35,798 nt of DNA from Sphingobacteriaceae bacterium (GTDB taxonomy: Bacteria > Bacteroidota > Bacteroidia > B-17B0 > Aurantibacillaceae), in the NCBI GenBank assembly GCA_023251695.1, contig JAHEYE010000025.1, positions 1 to 35,798 of the forward strand, written 5' to 3'. Below are positions 19,195 through 28,131 of the stretch, one piece after another (the stretch's first letter is position 1; every line of letters begins with the position of its first letter). The notes below the pieces were generated by a model. It was not told the origin of the DNA and made no database searches. It saw nothing but the letters and a program-made list of their open reading frames with translations. Made by a program: the position numbers and the translations under genes.

Positions 19195-19839
19195 TTAAAT
19201 CAGGCGGTCTTTTAAGGCCTTGGAAACAGCCTCGGTCATAGAATGAACATGAAGCTTTTCATAGATGTTTTTTATATGAAAACGTACCGTATCAATACTG
19301 ATACAACATTTTTCTGCTATCATTTTATAACTGAATCCATTGGTTAGAGAAGTAAGAATTTCTTTTTCGCGGACGCTTAATTCAACCTCATTGTTCACGG
19401 GTATGTGCTGTTGACGAAAGAGATGAAGAACTTTGCTGGCAATTGAGGGGGTCATGGGTGCTCCCCCACAGGCCGCTTGCTTAATTGCATCAATTAAATC
19501 TGAAGGAGCGCTTTTTTTAAGCATATATCCAACCGCTCCCGCACAAATAGAACGGAAAACTTTATCATCATCATCAAAAACAGTTTGCATTATTACCTTT
19601 ACATCAGGAAAATTATCCTTAACAATTTTCACTGCCTCAATTCCTGATAAACCAGGCATTCCAATATCCATTAAAATTACATCAGGGATTAGTTTTCCGG
19701 TTTCTTCTTTTATATTCAAAGCATTTGGATATGCCTTGCATAGTTCAAACTCAGGTAAGGTCTCAACCAATTTCGAAAGGCTTTCCCTTAAAGCTTTATT
19801 GTCTTCATAAATCGATACTCTGATCACATTTTTTTTCAT
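19195..19839 (-). CDS. NarL/FixJ (LuxR-type) response regulator
   Basis: Receiver domain: SIYEDNKALRESL, PDVILMDIGMPGLSGIEAVKIV, VGYMLKKSAPSDLIDAI. LuxR-type HTH: LSVREKEILTSLTNGFSYKMIAEKCCISIDTVRFHIKNIYEKLHVHSMTEAVSKAL. Confidence 0.95.
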   Translation of the reverse strand: MKKNVIRVSIYEDNKALRESLSKLVETLPEFELCKAYPNALNIKEETGKLIPDVILMDIGMPGLSGIEAVKIVKDNFPDVKVIMQTVFDDDDKVFRSICAGAVGYMLKKSAPSDLIDAIKQAACGGAPMTPSIASKVLHLFRQQHIPVNNEVELSVREKEILTSLTNGFSYKMIAEKCCISIDTVRFHIKNIYEKLHVHSMTEAVSKALKDRLI

Positions 19840-19844
19840 GAGAT

Positions 19845-22800
19845 TTATATTTGAAAATCGAGAATCAATTGAGTTCCCTTAAAACGCTCAGTAAATATTT
19901 GCAGTGTGCCATTTAGTTCTTCTGCTCTGTGTTTCATGTTAATTATACCATTTCCGCCTAGGGTATTACTTTCTTCTTTAAAGCCAACGCCATCGTCATG
20001 AATCCTGATATTTATATGTTTATCAACTTTTATTGCTTTTATTGAACAGTTAACCGCTTCAGAATATTTAGCAACATTGTTTATTGCTTCTTTTAAAATA
20101 AGGTAAATATTCTTTCTTTGGGTCATAGATAATTTCAATTCGTTTATGCTTTCCGGAATATCGAATTCAAGTTTAATGTTTTTAGCTTCCAATGTTTGAG
20201 TGGCGATAATTTGTAGTCTTTCTATAATGTTTAAGAATTTTTCGTTATCCGAATTAACGGCCCAAACTATATCGCTCATACTATCAACAGATGACCTTGC
20301 GCTTTCGCCGAGCCCGTCCATAATAGGAATGGCCTCCGGGGCTTTTTCCTCAATCATTCGTTTTGCAACTTCGCTGTAAATCGAAATACTACTTAGCGTT
20401 GAACCAATCTGATCATGCAAATCCCTTGAAATTTTATTCCGAACCTCATGCATTGCTAAAATGTTTCTTAAACGAATGTAATATATAAGATAGGAACATG
20501 CCAATAAAAACACTAGGCATGAAATATAAAACCAGGATGTTCTCCAGAACGGAGCAGCGATAATAATTTGAACAGAAGTACCCACGTCATTCCATACACC
20601 ATCATTATTACTTGCTTTTACCGTAAATGTATAAGTACCCGGGTTTAAATTTGTATAAGAAGCTATCCTGTTTTGGGCATTTTTATAAATCCATTCTTTT
20701 TCAAATCCTTCTAATTTATAGGCGTATTTGTTTTTACCTGCATTAATAAAACTTATTGCAGTAAATTCAAATGAAAAGGAGTTTTGATTATGGGTAAGGT
20801 GAAGGGCTTTTGTAGTTGAAATACATGAGTTTAAAATTCCTGAAGAATCTCCGGGGACAATTTTTTTATTGGATAAAAGAAAATCAGAAATAATTACAGG
20901 CGGTTTAAACGGATTGTTTCTCAAGCTATCGGGATTAAATGATAATATTCCCTTTTTACAGGTAAATAAAAATCTGCCATTCACACTTTTGCATGCGCAT
21001 CCTTCTTGAAACTCAGTTGTAGGTAAACCATCAATACGATCGAAAATACGGCATTGAATTAATTTATTTTCTTCAAATGTTAACCTGCAAATACCATAGT
21101 TGCAGCCCACCCAAAAATTTCCCGTTTCATCTTCCATTATAGTGTTCCATGTATTCCCCGGCAAACCGTCCCGAATAGTATAACAAATAGGTGCCTTGTT
21201 TCCGCCCTTAATCTTAATAATTCCTTCGCCTGCGGTGGTTATCCAGATATTTTCTTTTTTATCTTCGATAATTTGGTAAATGTGATTTTTAAATACATCG
21301 CTTTTAAAATCTTCAGAGAGCTCCATTAACTTACCGCTAGTCTGGTTAAGCTTACTTAAACCCTCATTGGTTCCTGTCCATATTTCACCGTTTTTCCGTT
21401 GCATTATGCATGTTATCCCTGCTTCTGTGTTTTCACCTTTATAAATGGTAAATTTTTTATATGTTAGGTCGTAACTTATCAAATTATTTTTATCGGTTCC
21501 AATCCAAATAATTTTATTTTTCTTTTTATCGGCAATAAAACTGGTGATTTTATTTTGTGGTAGTATCTTATTGATCGAAACAATCTTTTCATAAATTACA
21601 GTCTCATTAGAATTATTTTCAGGTAATTCTAATTTAAAAAGATCATTATTATTTGAAAATAAAATCGTTTCACCATCTCCGGGCGCAAGACATTGAATTT
21701 GTTCTCCGGGTTTAACATTAATTATTTTCTTTAAAACACCATTTTTTAAATTAAAAGTATAAATACCTTGATGTCTCGAGGCAATAACCAAAACTGTACT
21801 TCTACTAACTGTAACACCGATAATATTCTCAAAAACTTTTTCATCAGAGATTAGCGGTAAACTCATTAAATTAAATTTAAGGGTTTTGGGGTTGAAAGCA
21901 TTTAATCCGCCATCTTTTGTAGCTGCCCAAAACATGCCACTTCTTCCTTGTGAGACCGTATTTATTTTATTACTATTTAATGAATTTGAAACATCTCTAT
22001 CTTGTGAATAAGTAAAAAACTTATCGAGCTTTGGATAATACACGCAGAGACCGTTTTCCGCTGTTCCCGTCCATATTTTACCAAATTTATCCTCGTACAC
22101 GCTTGTAAGATTATCAGAAATTAAAGAATATTTATCTTTTTCTTTATGATGAAAAACTCTTAAACTATCAGTTTCCGGATCAAGCTTGTTCAACCCGCAC
22201 GAAGTAGCCATCCAAACATTTAACGCTTTATCTATAAACAAATCATTGACACTGTTTGAGCTAAGTCTATTAACATACGTTTTAAATGTTTTAAGATCTT
22301 TTGAAACCAAATTTAATCCCCCATTCAATGTTCCTATCCAAATCCTTCCCTTTTTGTCGCCTTTAATGCAGGTAATTGCGTTACTACCAATTGAATTAGG
22401 TTTATCGCTATGCTTAAATCCCGAAAACTCCTTTTTATTCTGATCATAAATATTTAGACCATTGGTGGTACCTATCCAAACAAGTTTATTAATGCTATCA
22501 ACAAATAGACAGGTAATATTATTGCAACTTAAACCTGAATTATTTTTATTATGCTGAAACAAATCGAATTTATGAGTATAAGGATTGTATCTATTGAGAC
22601 CTTTATTTTGAGTTCCTATCCAAATTATTCCACTTTTTTCAACTGCAAGACATGTTACATTATCACTAACTAATGAATTAACGTTTTTTGAATCATGCTT
22701 AAATGGAATAAAGCTGTATCCGTCAAACTTATTTAATCCTTCCTCCGTTCCATACCACATAAAACCCAAACTATCCTGAATTATTGAGGTAACGTTATGA

Positions 22801-22946
22801 TGCGACAAACCATTATCGGTGGTATAATGCCTGAAAAATAAGGTGTCGTTTTGAGAAAGGGAACACTTACTTATTATAAAAAATAACATTAAATGATAAG
22901 CACATTTCATTATTTTGCAGATTAGAATTTTGGGTTTATAAAGCAA
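19845..22946 (-). CDS. Two-component sensor kinase: beta-propeller (Reg_prop) periplasmic sensor, Y_Y_Y domain, TM, HisKA_3/HATPase
   Basis: Repeated propeller blades (e.g. DSLGFMWYGTEEGLNKFDGYSF, KSGIIWIGTQNKGLNRYNP, KLVWIGTTNGLNIYD); Y_Y_Y-like NKYAYKLEGFEKEWIYKNAQNRIASYTNLNPGTYTFTVKASNNDGVWN; TM; ISRDLHDQIGSTLSSISIYSEVAKRM; HDDGVGF..GGNGIINMKHRAEELNG. Confidence 0.95.
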   Translation of the reverse strand: MLYKPKILICKIMKCAYHLMLFFIISKCSLSQNDTLFFRHYTTDNGLSHHNVTSIIQDSLGFMWYGTEEGLNKFDGYSFIPFKHDSKNVNSLVSDNVTCLAVEKSGIIWIGTQNKGLNRYNPYTHKFDLFQHNKNNSGLSCNNITCLFVDSINKLVWIGTTNGLNIYDQNKKEFSGFKHSDKPNSIGSNAITCIKGDKKGRIWIGTLNGGLNLVSKDLKTFKTYVNRLSSNSVNDLFIDKALNVWMATSCGLNKLDPETDSLRVFHHKEKDKYSLISDNLTSVYEDKFGKIWTGTAENGLCVYYPKLDKFFTYSQDRDVSNSLNSNKINTVSQGRSGMFWAATKDGGLNAFNPKTLKFNLMSLPLISDEKVFENIIGVTVSRSTVLVIASRHQGIYTFNLKNGVLKKIINVKPGEQIQCLAPGDGETILFSNNNDLFKLELPENNSNETVIYEKIVSINKILPQNKITSFIADKKKNKIIWIGTDKNNLISYDLTYKKFTIYKGENTEAGITCIMQRKNGEIWTGTNEGLSKLNQTSGKLMELSEDFKSDVFKNHIYQIIEDKKENIWITTAGEGIIKIKGGNKAPICYTIRDGLPGNTWNTIMEDETGNFWVGCNYGICRLTFEENKLIQCRIFDRIDGLPTTEFQEGCACKSVNGRFLFTCKKGILSFNPDSLRNNPFKPPVIISDFLLSNKKIVPGDSSGILNSCISTTKALHLTHNQNSFSFEFTAISFINAGKNKYAYKLEGFEKEWIYKNAQNRIASYTNLNPGTYTFTVKASNNDGVWNDVGTSVQIIIAAPFWRTSWFYISCLVFLLACSYLIYYIRLRNILAMHEVRNKISRDLHDQIGSTLSSISIYSEVAKRMIEEKAPEAIPIMDGLGESARSSVDSMSDIVWAVNSDNEKFLNIIERLQIIATQTLEAKNIKLEFDIPESINELKLSMTQRKNIYLILKEAINNVAKYSEAVNCSIKAIKVDKHINIRIHDDGVGFKEESNTLGGNGIINMKHRAEELNGTLQIFTERFKGTQLILDFQI

Positions 22947-23171
22947 TATAACAAAGTTTCAGGAACAATCCTTAATAAAAGACTAATACCTGCATAATTA
23001 TGTAGTTTAGCCGATAGTGCTGTTTTTAGCAAGAAACCGGGGTTTATAGTGTATTGTATAGTAAATCCGACACTGCCCCAAAATCACTTAAAGCAATTAC
23101 AAAAGATAAAAACATGTTAATCTTCCATCTCCACAACTATATCCCAAAAAGTTTACTACATCATTGTGTAG

Positions 23172-23202
23172 TTGACGGGCCTTTATTAATGCTGTAGGTT
23201 TG
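23172..23202 (+). promoter_or_regulatory. Putative Bacteroidota promoter (TTG-N20-TAGGTTTG)
   Basis: TTG at 23172-23174, 20-nt spacer, exact TAnnTTTG match at 23195-23202, upstream of the ATG at 23274. Confidence 0.55.
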
Positions 23203-23273
23203 TAGTGTACAAAAAAACAATAAAAAATGAAACTCGGAATTCAAATCATATTTATAAACTAAATATTAAAACC

Positions 23274-23801
23274 ATGAAAACTTTAACCTCAACTTTAGGA
23301 ATCGCTTTATCATTCTTTTTATTTTCTTTTAAATCAGTAAAGAATGATTTTATTAAATTACCAAATGTTAATCTGACCACACTTGAAGGAAAGGCCGTTA
23401 ACATTGGAGATCTAAAATCTGCTAAACCAACCATTATTTGTTTTTGGTCAATTACAGATGATGCCTCCATTCAAAGAATTAATGCAATTCAGGAAAATTA
23501 TGGAGCCAATAAAAATGAAGTTAGGATAATTGCAATCTCAACCGATAACAATACTTTTATAGTAAAACCTAAAGTTTTATTTTCGGGCTGGGAGTTTGAG
23601 GTTTACATGGATTCGAATCAGGATTTTAAAAGGGCAATGGGTGTTGGAAATTTTCAAAATACTATTGTAATTGATGCCAATGGAAATACAGTTTACAACA
23701 ATACCAATGTCAAATCAGAAAACGAAACAGCACTTTTTGCAGTAGTAGATAACTCAATTGCATCAGCACATAATACGTCGCTATTAGCAAAGGCCGAATA
23801 A
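23274..23801 (+). CDS. Thioredoxin-fold/redoxin-like exported protein lacking the CXXC motif
   Basis: Signal peptide MKTLTSTLGIALSFFLFSFKSVKN; TlpA-like layout (PNVNLTTLEGKAVNIGDLKSAKPTIICFWSITDDASIQRINAIQENYG...VIDANGNTVYNNT). The track start at GTG 23205 lies on the predicted TSS; ATG 23274 is preferred. Confidence 0.72.
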   Translation: MKTLTSTLGIALSFFLFSFKSVKNDFIKLPNVNLTTLEGKAVNIGDLKSAKPTIICFWSITDDASIQRINAIQENYGANKNEVRIIAISTDNNTFIVKPKVLFSGWEFEVYMDSNQDFKRAMGVGNFQNTIVIDANGNTVYNNTNVKSENETALFAVVDNSIASAHNTSLLAKAE

Positions 23802-23844
23802 GCATGGTTTGTTTAACATCAAACCAATATATAGCAAAAATATA

Positions 23845-25179
23845 CTAAAACTTCTCTCCCTCGAGCCTTGCCACAACAGCAGATGCGACAGCATTACCAA
23901 CAACATTAGTTGCACTGCGGCCCATGTCGAGAATTTGATCCACTGCTAAGAGTAATAATAATCCTTCTCCGGGAATATTAAACATACCCAGCATGCCGGC
24001 AATAACAACTAAAGAAGCGCGCGGTACACCGGCCATGCCTTTACTGGTAACTAATAAAATTAACATCATTTTTATCTGATCGGCCATGCCTATATCCATA
24101 CCATACGACTGCGCAATAAATACTGTTGCGAAAGTCATGTACATAATAGAGCCATCCAGATTAAAAGAGTAACCCAAAGGCAAAACAAAACTTACTATGC
24201 GGTTACTGATGCCGTGTTTTTCTAAAGCTTCAATGGTCTTCGGCATTGCGCTTTCTGAACTTGCAGTACTGAAAGCCAATAGAATTGGTTCTTTTATATC
24301 TGCTAACAATCTGTAGAATTTTATTTTGAAAACAAGTGCGATAATCCACAACACAACGAAAACAAAAAATAACAGGCCTCCAAAGAAACACAAGATCAAA
24401 TAAGCATAGCCGCTTAAAACATCGAGTCCTTGCATAATGACAACAGCCGTAATCGCTCCAAAAATTCCTACAGGCGCAAAGTTCATCACGTAATTAGTAA
24501 TCTTAAACATAATATGCGCCAGACTATCACAAGCTTTTACCATGGTCTCGCCTTGTTTGCCTAATGAAGCTGCTGCAACGCCAAAGAATAATGCAAACAC
24601 TACAATTGGTAAAACATCATTACTCGCCATAGCACTTACAATACTATCCGGTATAACATGCGAGATAAAATTCTTCGCATCCTGCACGTTCGATTTTACG
24701 CCGGTTTCCGCCCTTGCGTCAGGTAAATCCAAATGCATGACTTTTCCTGGCTCAAATACATTTACAATCACTAATCCCAGCATTAAAGCAATTAATGTTG
24801 CAGAAGTAAAATAAATTAATGTTTTTAAACCAATTCGTCCAACCGATTTGAAATCCCCTACTTTTGCAACACCCAAAACCAGAACCGCAAAAACTAAAGG
24901 TGCAATTATCATTTTTATCATCCGTAAAAAAATGTCACTCAAAATTGAAAACCGTGAGGCAATTTTTTTCTTTTCTTCTTTAAATTGCTTTTCGCTGAAT
25001 TTAGTCAGGGCCGCTTCAGTTTTTTTGATGACTTCAGGATTGCCGCTTTTCACGAGAATGATTTTGGCATAATCGGTTTTTTGGGTGGTAATGGATTTAT
25101 TAATAACGTATCCTGCTATCAGACCAATTAACATGGCAATAACAATACTGGTTATAAGGCGGTTTTTCTTCGAAAACAT
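23845..25179 (-). CDS. Dicarboxylate/amino acid:cation (Na+ or H+) symporter, SDF/DAACS family
   Basis: FLRMIKMIIAPLVFAVLVLGVA, FSTASSESAMPKTIEALEKHGI, VLPLGYSFNLDGSIMYMTFATVFIAQ, SKGMAGVPRASLVVIAGML, DQILDMGRSATNVVGNAVASAVVARLEG. Confidence 0.95.
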   Translation of the reverse strand: MFSKKNRLITSIVIAMLIGLIAGYVINKSITTQKTDYAKIILVKSGNPEVIKKTEAALTKFSEKQFKEEKKKIASRFSILSDIFLRMIKMIIAPLVFAVLVLGVAKVGDFKSVGRIGLKTLIYFTSATLIALMLGLVIVNVFEPGKVMHLDLPDARAETGVKSNVQDAKNFISHVIPDSIVSAMASNDVLPIVVFALFFGVAAASLGKQGETMVKACDSLAHIMFKITNYVMNFAPVGIFGAITAVVIMQGLDVLSGYAYLILCFFGGLLFFVFVVLWIIALVFKIKFYRLLADIKEPILLAFSTASSESAMPKTIEALEKHGISNRIVSFVLPLGYSFNLDGSIMYMTFATVFIAQSYGMDIGMADQIKMMLILLVTSKGMAGVPRASLVVIAGMLGMFNIPGEGLLLLLAVDQILDMGRSATNVVGNAVASAVVARLEGEKF

Positions 25180-25234
25180 GAAACTTTATTTATTAATCAA
25201 ACTTAATAATTATATTTAGATAATGTAAATTATA

Positions 25235-25293
25235 GCCACAGATTTCGCAGATTAGCACGGATTAAATCCGCGTAAATTCGTGAAATCTGCGGC
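25235..25293. repeat. Imperfect inverted repeat (GCCACAGATTTCGCAGATTAGCACGGATT / AATCCGCGTAAATTCGTGAAATCTGCGGC)
   Basis: 29-nt arms at 25235-25263 and 25265-25293, 22 of 29 positions complementary by hand count, in a divergent intergenic region. Confidence 0.85.
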
Positions 25294-25307
25294 TTAAAAC
25301 AAATGTT

Positions 25308-25634
25308 ATGACTCTTTCACAGGCGCAACAAAGCGTAGATAACTGGATAAAAACCCATGGCGTACGCTATTTTAATGAATTAACTAATATGGCGATGCTG
25401 ACGGAAGAAGTTGGCGAAGTAGCCCGTATTATCGCCCGCAGATATGGCGAACAATCGGAAAAAGAAAGTGATAAAAACAAATTGCTGGATGAAGAATTAG
25501 CCGATGTTCTTTTTGTTCTGATTTGCCTCGCCAACCAAACAGGAGTTAATCTGGAAGAGGCCTTGAAGAAGAATCTTGAAAAGAAAACCACGCGCGACAG
25601 CGAAAGACATAAAGGAAACGAGAAGTTGAAATAA
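25308..25634 (+). CDS. MazG-like nucleotide pyrophosphohydrolase
   Basis: All-alpha NTP-PPase motifs: MLTEEVGEVARIIARRYGEQ (EExxE) and LLDEELADVLFVLICLANQTGV (ExxD). Confidence 0.88.
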   Translation: MTLSQAQQSVDNWIKTHGVRYFNELTNMAMLTEEVGEVARIIARRYGEQSEKESDKNKLLDEELADVLFVLICLANQTGVNLEEALKKNLEKKTTRDSERHKGNEKLK

Positions 25635-27350
25635 TCAGGAAGCGTATTTTTTCTTTCTTATATAAAACTGCAGCATTCCGAATAAAATTACCACTAAAAG
25701 CGGTAAGGCTATATTAATAAATTGCCACTTGCTTTCCTTTCCCTCAATTTTCTTTTTGTCCAGTAAACGCAACTTTACTTCGCGTGCTCGCAATTGCAAT
25801 AAACCCTCATCATCGAGCAAATAATTAACGCAGTTCACTAAAAAAGTTTTGTTGGCGAAAGTTTGATTAGTGAATTGATCAAAGCCCAATGGCAAAGGTC
25901 CCACACTTCTTCTTGTTTCATTCTTTGCAATGTTCCCATCAGAGATTACTATCATCTTTGTTTTTTTGCCGTGGGACTTAAATGCAATGGTGGAATCGTT
26001 CATAATGATTCCAGGCAAACGGTTTTCGTAATTCGAATTAAATTCGCCCTCCAATAAACAAGCAACTGCCTGGTATGGATTATTGAACTGGATTTCTTTT
26101 GGCTTAAATTGTACCATGGCTAAAGCCACACGTACCGGTGTCGGTTGTACTTTTGTGTAGCGCGAACTGTGAAGTAAAATAGTTTTTTTAATACCCCGCG
26201 CCGAAACCGTATCAATGGTTCCCGCAAAATCAAGCTTTATCATATCCAGATTTTTCACAATGGGATGATCTATGTCGGGCATAATAAGCGGACTATACAG
26301 CCATTGAAAAGGTTTAAAATTTGGTTGTCCGTTTTTAAAACCAACATTTACAGGAATGGTTGCACACTGCATGTCTTGAATTAAAACCGGATTTAAACGT
26401 ACGCCATACTTAAAAAGCATGTCCGATAAATTTAAATCATTATTGAAGCCCAGGGTGAATTGTTTTAAGCGGAACGTATCCATGTTTAAATACACCGGAT
26501 CCAACATCCATAATACTTTTCCGCCGCTCATGACGAATTGATCGATGATGAATTTATCCTTTTCAACGAACACCGAATCAGGCTGGGATATAATAGCCAC
26601 ATCGGTTTTTTTCAGTGCTTCGAGCTGCTGCTTAATTTCCAGTCGCGTTACATTATAGTACTCGCTCAGCGACCGCATAAAATCGTATTGACGCAAAGTG
26701 TCTAATTCGCCGTGACCCTGAATAAAAGTAACTTCTGAACGGCGTGACGCCTGCAACTTACGTATGGCGTTGGTTAAACCATATTCTAATTCCTGAACGG
26801 AATTGTTTACACTCATTTCTGTTGTGAACCCGCCTCCAGCCTGACGTTTAAAAATCTGCCAAGGTAATTCTCTGCCGCGGTAAGTGACAATAGCACCCGG
26901 CCACAATAAAGTTTCAGTTACCTTTTGTCCTTTTTTACTTTTATCAATAACCTGTTCGGGAACAATTCCTTTGTCGTACAATTGCTTTTCAATTTTATTA
27001 ACTTCTTCCTTATCGGGATTTTCTCCCGGATTAATGAATTCGTAATCAATCTGATTATCTGAATACGCGCGGAATTCATCTAAAATCTCTTTCGTTTCGT
27101 TACGTAAACGTGTAAAATCAGGATTTAAATCGCCATGCAAATACACTTTCAAATAAACAACATCATCTATTCCTTTCAGTAATTTACGTGTTGACTCAGA
27201 GAGTGTATATCTTTTCTCAGTCGTCAAATCAAAACGTTTGAAATAAAATGACAAAACAAAATTGGCGAGAATGACAATTGAAGTTATCATCACAAAGTTA
27301 AGAATGTCTTTGCGTTTGTTACCCGTGGTATGTTTTTTCTCTTTTACCAT
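25635..27350 (-). CDS. gldG: Gliding motility-associated ABC transporter substrate-binding protein GldG
   Basis: YFKRFDLTTEKRYTLSESTRKLLKGIDDVVYLKVYLHGDLNPDFTRLRNETKEILDEFRAYS..., GHGELD, C-terminal TM; directly downstream of gldF with a 7-nt overlap. Confidence 0.93.
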   Translation of the reverse strand: MVKEKKHTTGNKRKDILNFVMITSIVILANFVLSFYFKRFDLTTEKRYTLSESTRKLLKGIDDVVYLKVYLHGDLNPDFTRLRNETKEILDEFRAYSDNQIDYEFINPGENPDKEEVNKIEKQLYDKGIVPEQVIDKSKKGQKVTETLLWPGAIVTYRGRELPWQIFKRQAGGGFTTEMSVNNSVQELEYGLTNAIRKLQASRRSEVTFIQGHGELDTLRQYDFMRSLSEYYNVTRLEIKQQLEALKKTDVAIISQPDSVFVEKDKFIIDQFVMSGGKVLWMLDPVYLNMDTFRLKQFTLGFNNDLNLSDMLFKYGVRLNPVLIQDMQCATIPVNVGFKNGQPNFKPFQWLYSPLIMPDIDHPIVKNLDMIKLDFAGTIDTVSARGIKKTILLHSSRYTKVQPTPVRVALAMVQFKPKEIQFNNPYQAVACLLEGEFNSNYENRLPGIIMNDSTIAFKSHGKKTKMIVISDGNIAKNETRRSVGPLPLGFDQFTNQTFANKTFLVNCVNYLLDDEGLLQLRAREVKLRLLDKKKIEGKESKWQFINIALPLLVVILFGMLQFYIRKKKYAS

Positions 27351-28087
27351 TTGCGACTCTGCAATACCAATTTGGTGAATATATTAAATAGAGCAATCAG
27401 ACTAATAAAGTAAAGCATATCGCGGGTATCAATAACTCCACGGCTCATGCTCACATAATGATGATTGATTCCTAATGATTTTACGAATGCATCATACTTT
27501 CCGAAAAGGCCTGAGGCAGCAATAAACTCGAAACCCGTATAGCAAAAGAAACAAAGCAATAGAGCCATGATAAATGCGATAACCTGATTCTCCGCAACAG
27601 AAGACGCAAAAACACCAACGGAAACAAATCCTGCTCCTAAAAACAATAAACCAATGTAAGAACCCCACATACCTCCCGTGTCAACACCTATACGGTGATC
27701 GGCCGCTAATTTACTTACAGTATAATAATAAATGAGTGTTGGCAACAGGGAAACAATTACCAAGGTAAATCCGGCGATGTATTTTGCCATCACAATTTGA
27801 ATATCCGTTAATGGGCGTGTCAATAACAATTCTATGGTGCCTGTCTTTTTCTCTTCTGAAAAAGTCCGCATGGTGATGGCCGGAATTAAAAATAAATACA
27901 CCCATGGTGCCAGAATAAATAATGGGTCAATATTAGCAAATCCGTTTTCGAGAACATTTGTTCCTGTACTTTCGCTTGGGATTAAAAACATAAAAGCGCC
28001 TATAAGCGTAATAAAAACACCGATGGCAACATAACCAATGAGTGAACTTAAAAAACTACGGATTTCTTTTATATAGAGGGTTAACAT
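27344..28087 (-). CDS. gldF: Gliding motility-associated ABC transporter permease GldF
   Basis: LYIKEIRSFLSSLIGYVAIGVFITLIGAFMFL, PAITMRTFSEEKKTGTIELLLTRPLTDIQIVMAKYIAGF, six-TM ABC-2 type permease. Confidence 0.93.
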   Translation of the reverse strand: MLTLYIKEIRSFLSSLIGYVAIGVFITLIGAFMFLIPSESTGTNVLENGFANIDPLFILAPWVYLFLIPAITMRTFSEEKKTGTIELLLTRPLTDIQIVMAKYIAGFTLVIVSLLPTLIYYYTVSKLAADHRIGVDTGGMWGSYIGLLFLGAGFVSVGVFASSVAENQVIAFIMALLLCFFCYTGFEFIAASGLFGKYDAFVKSLGINHHYVSMSRGVIDTRDMLYFISLIALFNIFTKLVLQSRKW

Positions 28088-28131
28088 TTATGCAAAAATA
28101 ACATTATAGTACTTAAACTGCGATAAGGTTC

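Noticed and set aside
27711-28034. Out-of-frame ORFs within gldF (27711..27905, 27834..28034)
   Set aside because: Fully contained in gldF in other frames, with no domain evidence.
25635-28087. Possible disruption of the gliding ABC transporter because gldA is not adjacent
   Set aside because: gldA is commonly encoded away from gldFG; both ORFs here look intact, so this is ordinary.
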